DNA from: Chloroflexota bacterium
GTDB taxonomy: Bacteria > Vulcanimicrobiota > JAMCWD01
Assembly (NCBI GenBank): GCA_023475345.1
Contig: JAMCWD010000038.1
Location: 1 to 64,000 of the forward strand
DNA length: 64,000 nucleotides
Direction of reading: 5' to 3'
Of this stretch, positions 61,385 to 64,000 are shown piece after piece; positions within the stretch are counted from its first letter, which is position 1; every line of letters starts with the position of its first letter. The position numbers and the translations under genes are program-made. The notes beneath the pieces were generated by a model. It had not been told where the DNA came from. It worked only from the letters and a program-made list of their open reading frames with translations, and searched no databases.

Positions 61385-64000
61385 TTACTCCTTTATTGTT
61401 TTCGGTTCCTCTTTACTTTGCAGATCTTTATCAGGCGCGGCTTTTTCGGGCTGATCTTCTTTTGTCTTCAGTTCCTCCATCGGCCCGGCGGTAACGGTTA
61501 CGAAAGAATCCGGTTGTAGGTATTTGCCTGCGACTTCTTTGATCTTGTCGGCCGTTATCGAGTTATAGGTTTCGGGATATTTCTCAAGATAATCGTCCGG
61601 CAGGTCGTAGTAATAAATGTTAAGTATCATATCGGCTATGCTGGCGTTATTTTCAAGCGATGCAGGGAGCCTGTTAATCAGCGCGGCCTTGGCGGCGGCA
61701 AGCTCTTCTTCGGTCGGGCCTTTTTCCTGGAATTCCTTCACTACTTTATTGGCCAGGGTTATCGCCTTCGAGACGCTCCTGGGGTTGACTCCCATTCCGA
61801 TGAACCATGACCCCTGGAGCCTGTAGGGGAGGAGATACGAATACACCCCGTACGCCAGGCCGTTTTTGTCCCTGATCTCAGTCCCCAGGCGGCCTGTGAG
61901 CGTGCTTCCGCCCAGGATAAAATTCATCAGGTTAAACGCGTAATAATCTTCCGAAAGCCTGGAGATGCCGACATGTCCCATTATGATCTCTTCCTGAATT
62001 TTCCCAGGCATTTTTATAATTTCTAATTTTGTCCCCGGCTTGATTGTCAGTTCTTCGGCGGAAAGAGACGGCGGAGGACCTTCGGCCTTCCAACTGCCGA
62101 ATACTTCTTCGAACTGCTCGGCAAGCTTCATCGAATCCACGTCTCCAACCACTACAATTACGACGTTATCCGGGCGGAAAAGGTTTTTATAAAATGCCGC
62201 AAGGTCGTTCCGGTTGATGCTTTTTACGGAGTCTGAATTCCCGTAAACGCTGTGGGCGAGCGGGTAATTTTCAGGATACACCAGTTTTTGAAATACGTCG
62301 AACGCCCGTTCGCCGGGGGAATCATCTCTTTTCTTTATCGTGCTTAAAATCTGCTGGCGGTTTTTTTCGATCTGATCCTTCGGGAAATCCGCGGCGGTCA
62401 TCGTATCATGCAGGACAGACAGGAACGAAGGGAGAGTATCTTTCAGGCACCATCCGCCGAAATTCAGTTTCTCGCGGTCGCAGCTATAGTTGAGGGTCGC
62501 CCCGATGTTGTCCAGTCTTGCCGAGAGCTGTTCCCAGGTCTGACCTGCGGCTCCCGATAAAAGCATGGACGATGTGAAATTAGACAGGCCGTCTTTCCCT
62601 TTCGGGTCATAGCCGGAGCCGCCTTTCAGGTAACCGGCCACGGTTACGCCGGGAGTGCCGTGGTTCTCCTGGACCATGAGAACCATCCCGTTCGATATAA
62701 GGTAACGGTTGTATTTGAGGTTGAAGCCTCCGATCACCGGGGGCGTTTCCCGGCTTGCTTTGAGAGCCGGCGCCCTTTCCGAATAAAAAGCCCGCGGAAC
62801 TGATGAAGGCTTGAACCTGCTGATGTTCCAGGCATAATCCCCGGAAGAGTATGAGCCTGCCGTAGATTTCTTTTCTTCTTCAGGTATAAGCCATGCGGCG
62901 TTCTGATATTGACGGTCGAAATATTTATTGGCGACCCTGGTGATATCGGCTGCAGTTACCGCGTCAACTTTCTCGACATACCTGTCAAGGAAGGTGTAGT
63001 CGCCTACAGCTTCGTAGTAGGCGATATTCTGGGCTATTTCCGACGCGCTTTCGCAGTTCCGGAAGAAATCGGACTTCAGCAGGGTTTTTGCTTTCTTGAG
63101 TTCTTCTTCCGCCGGGGGAGCGGCCTGGATATTTTTTATCTCGTTCCAGATCTCGTCTTCCACTTTCTGGTGGCTTACCCCGGGACGGAGGCGGGCGAAT
63201 ATCTCCCATGCCGAAGGGTCGTGGGCGGTAGGCATATACGAGCCGGCCGATACGCAGAGGTTCCCCTGGACGAGCCTCTTGTACATGCGGCTTGTGCGCC
63301 CCGTAGTGAGCATGGCGTCGAGTACCTGGAGGGCATGCATATCGGGGTCTTTTACATCAGGCACGTGGACCGCCACGGCAACCAGCGGCTGGCATCCATT
63401 CCTGCGAACTATGACGCGCCTCTCGGTTGTTTGAGGCTCTTCCTTTGCAATCACCGGCGGGGGGTCATTCCCTTTCGGGATTTTGCCGAATACGTTCCCG
63501 GCAAGCTCCTTTACCTTGTCGGTATCGATATCTCCGACTATGACAAGCGCCGCGTTGTTGGGAACGTAATATGTTTTATAATACTGTTTTATCTGGTCGT
63601 TCGTTATCTGCTCCACGTCTTTCGTATAACCTATTACCGGCCAGTGATAAGGGTGAGATTGGAAGGTTATGCCTCCGAGGGATTTGTAAACGGCGTCCAT
63701 CGGGTCGTTCTCGCCGCCTTCCAGCTCGGACAGGATTACGACCCGTTCATGCTTGAATTCCTCCGGGTCAATGACGGAGTTTACGAAACGGTCCGCTTCT
63801 ATATACATGGCGCTTTTTAAGAAGTCTTTGGGCAGCGTTTCGTAAAAAGCCGTGAGATCATTAGAGGTGTACGCGTTAAACTCTGCGCCCCTCTGGTTGA
63901 GTATCTTGCTGATTTCGCCGGGTGGAAATTTTTCCGTCCCTTTGAAAAGCATGTGCTCCAGGAAATGAGACATGCCGGTAACCCCCAGCCTCTCGTTCCT
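61385..64000 (-). CDS. Double-domain M16 zinc peptidase (5' end outside window)
   Basis: A processing-peptidase-like protein of which 871 residues are seen. The frame stays open to base 64000, reading RNERLGVTG before the first ATG, so the gene begins beyond the window. The inverted zinc motif HFLEH sits at the edge of the visible part, and its third ligand lies in the region ELEGGENDPMDAV downstream, as in active M16 N-terminal domains. The second half repeats the fold (SNFTSSMLLSGAAGQTWEQL) without HxxEH, the normal inactive partner. The C-terminal tail is charged (Lys, Glu). It probably acts in the periplasm or at the cell surface; the signal peptide is not in view. The GspF-like gene follows. 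Confidence 0.9.
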   Translation of the reverse strand, partial: RNERLGVTGMSHFLEHMLFKGTEKFPPGEISKILNQRGAEFNAYTSNDLTAFYETLPKDFLKSAMYIEADRFVNSVIDPEEFKHERVVILSELEGGENDPMDAVYKSLGGITFQSHPYHWPVIGYTKDVEQITNDQIKQYYKTYYVPNNAALVIVGDIDTDKVKELAGNVFGKIPKGNDPPPVIAKEEPQTTERRVIVRRNGCQPLVAVAVHVPDVKDPDMHALQVLDAMLTTGRTSRMYKRLVQGNLCVSAGSYMPTAHDPSAWEIFARLRPGVSHQKVEDEIWNEIKNIQAAPPAEEELKKAKTLLKSDFFRNCESASEIAQNIAYYEAVGDYTFLDRYVEKVDAVTAADITRVANKYFDRQYQNAAWLIPEEEKKSTAGSYSSGDYAWNISRFKPSSVPRAFYSERAPALKASRETPPVIGGFNLKYNRYLISNGMVLMVQENHGTPGVTVAGYLKGGSGYDPKGKDGLSNFTSSMLLSGAAGQTWEQLSARLDNIGATLNYSCDREKLNFGGWCLKDTLPSFLSVLHDTMTAADFPKDQIEKNRQQILSTIKKRDDSPGERAFDVFQKLVYPENYPLAHSVYGNSDSVKSINRNDLAAFYKNLFRPDNVVIVVVGDVDSMKLAEQFEEVFGSWKAEGPPPSLSAEELTIKPGTKLEIIKMPGKIQEEIIMGHVGISRLSEDYYAFNLMNFILGGSTLTGRLGTEIRDKNGLAYGVYSYLLPYRLQGSWFIGMGVNPRSVSKAITLANKVVKEFQEKGPTEEELAAAKAALINRLPASLENNASIADMILNIYYYDLPDDYLEKYPETYNSITADKIKEVAGKYLQPDSFVTVTAGPMEELKTKEDQPEKAAPDKDLQSKEEPKTIKE

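Noticed and set aside
62909-63820. 303-codon plus-strand reading frame opposite the M16 peptidase
   Set aside because: Antisense shadow; the minus-strand frame carries the conserved peptidase motifs.

Overview
The window reads as chromosomal DNA of an uncultured-type diderm bacterium. Support for an outer membrane comes from the lptC-lptB-lptF lipopolysaccharide export cassette, a type II secretion (T2SS) operon with a secretin, a lipoprotein and many signal peptides. Coding density is high, most genes have strong AGGAGG-type ribosome sites, and TTG and GTG starts are frequent. Base composition is moderate, with several AT-rich accessory genes (1-333, 30566-31327, 34400-35770, 38669-39946, 49605-50225, 59383-60165). 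No rRNA, tRNA, CRISPR array, transposase or phage gene was found. The phylum cannot be fixed from this sequence; two B12-type radical SAM proteins and iron-sulfur enzymes fit an anaerobic or microaerobic life.

Layout, left half. 1-3600: an AT-rich gene tail, an RsuA-type pseudouridine synthase, a BaiN/HI0933 flavoprotein and an SseB-like protein. 3617-15266: a DUF2723-TPR membrane glycosyltransferase, then a tightly packed T2SS operon in the order I-J-K-L-M-N-D-E-F, with no GspC, GspG, GspH or prepilin peptidase. 15282-17771: a one-chain, dihydropyrimidine-dehydrogenase-like oxidoreductase. 18111-24680: two paralogous GT-C-like membrane proteins around a B12-binding radical SAM protein, then pfkB, a broken DUF72 gene and a duplicated fragment of the second membrane protein. 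24783-27032: a beta-helix lipoprotein. 27237-30456: an OPT transporter, ThiT and thiamine pyrophosphokinase, a probable thiamine and peptide salvage operon. 30566-35768: four proteins of unknown function, one with a DUF1521-like IWGDTH motif.

Layout, right half. 35844-38316: LPS export. 38317-40328: repeat-rich DNA around a secreted beta-propeller. 40329-44560: AnmK, a YdjC/ChbG deacetylase, UbiE/MenG and a TPR protein, divergent from an XRE regulator with a 13-bp palindrome in the shared upstream region. 45272-49415: a small coiled-coil protein, a second radical SAM protein and a YD-repeat protein in one operon, opposite an EF-hand-loop protein. 49605-53972: an AT-rich methyltransferase and a minor-pilin operon (PilV, PilW, PilX-like and a secreted partner). 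54230-59228: GAF-HD-GYP, DUF3307, a TIM-barrel-like protein and a spermidine-synthase-like membrane protein. 59383-64000: an AT-rich unknown, an orphan GspF-like protein and a double-domain M16 peptidase cut by the window edge.

Recurring themes are envelope building and export (T2SS, pili, LPS, glycosyltransferases, murein recycling) and short palindromic interspersed repeats. No complete new system can be proven from the sequence alone. The best leads are the DUF1521-like protein and its unknown neighbours, the dehydrogenase fusion that seems to lack the usual catalytic cysteine, the operon joining radical SAM, coiled-coil and YD-repeat proteins, and the XRE regulator with its palindrome.
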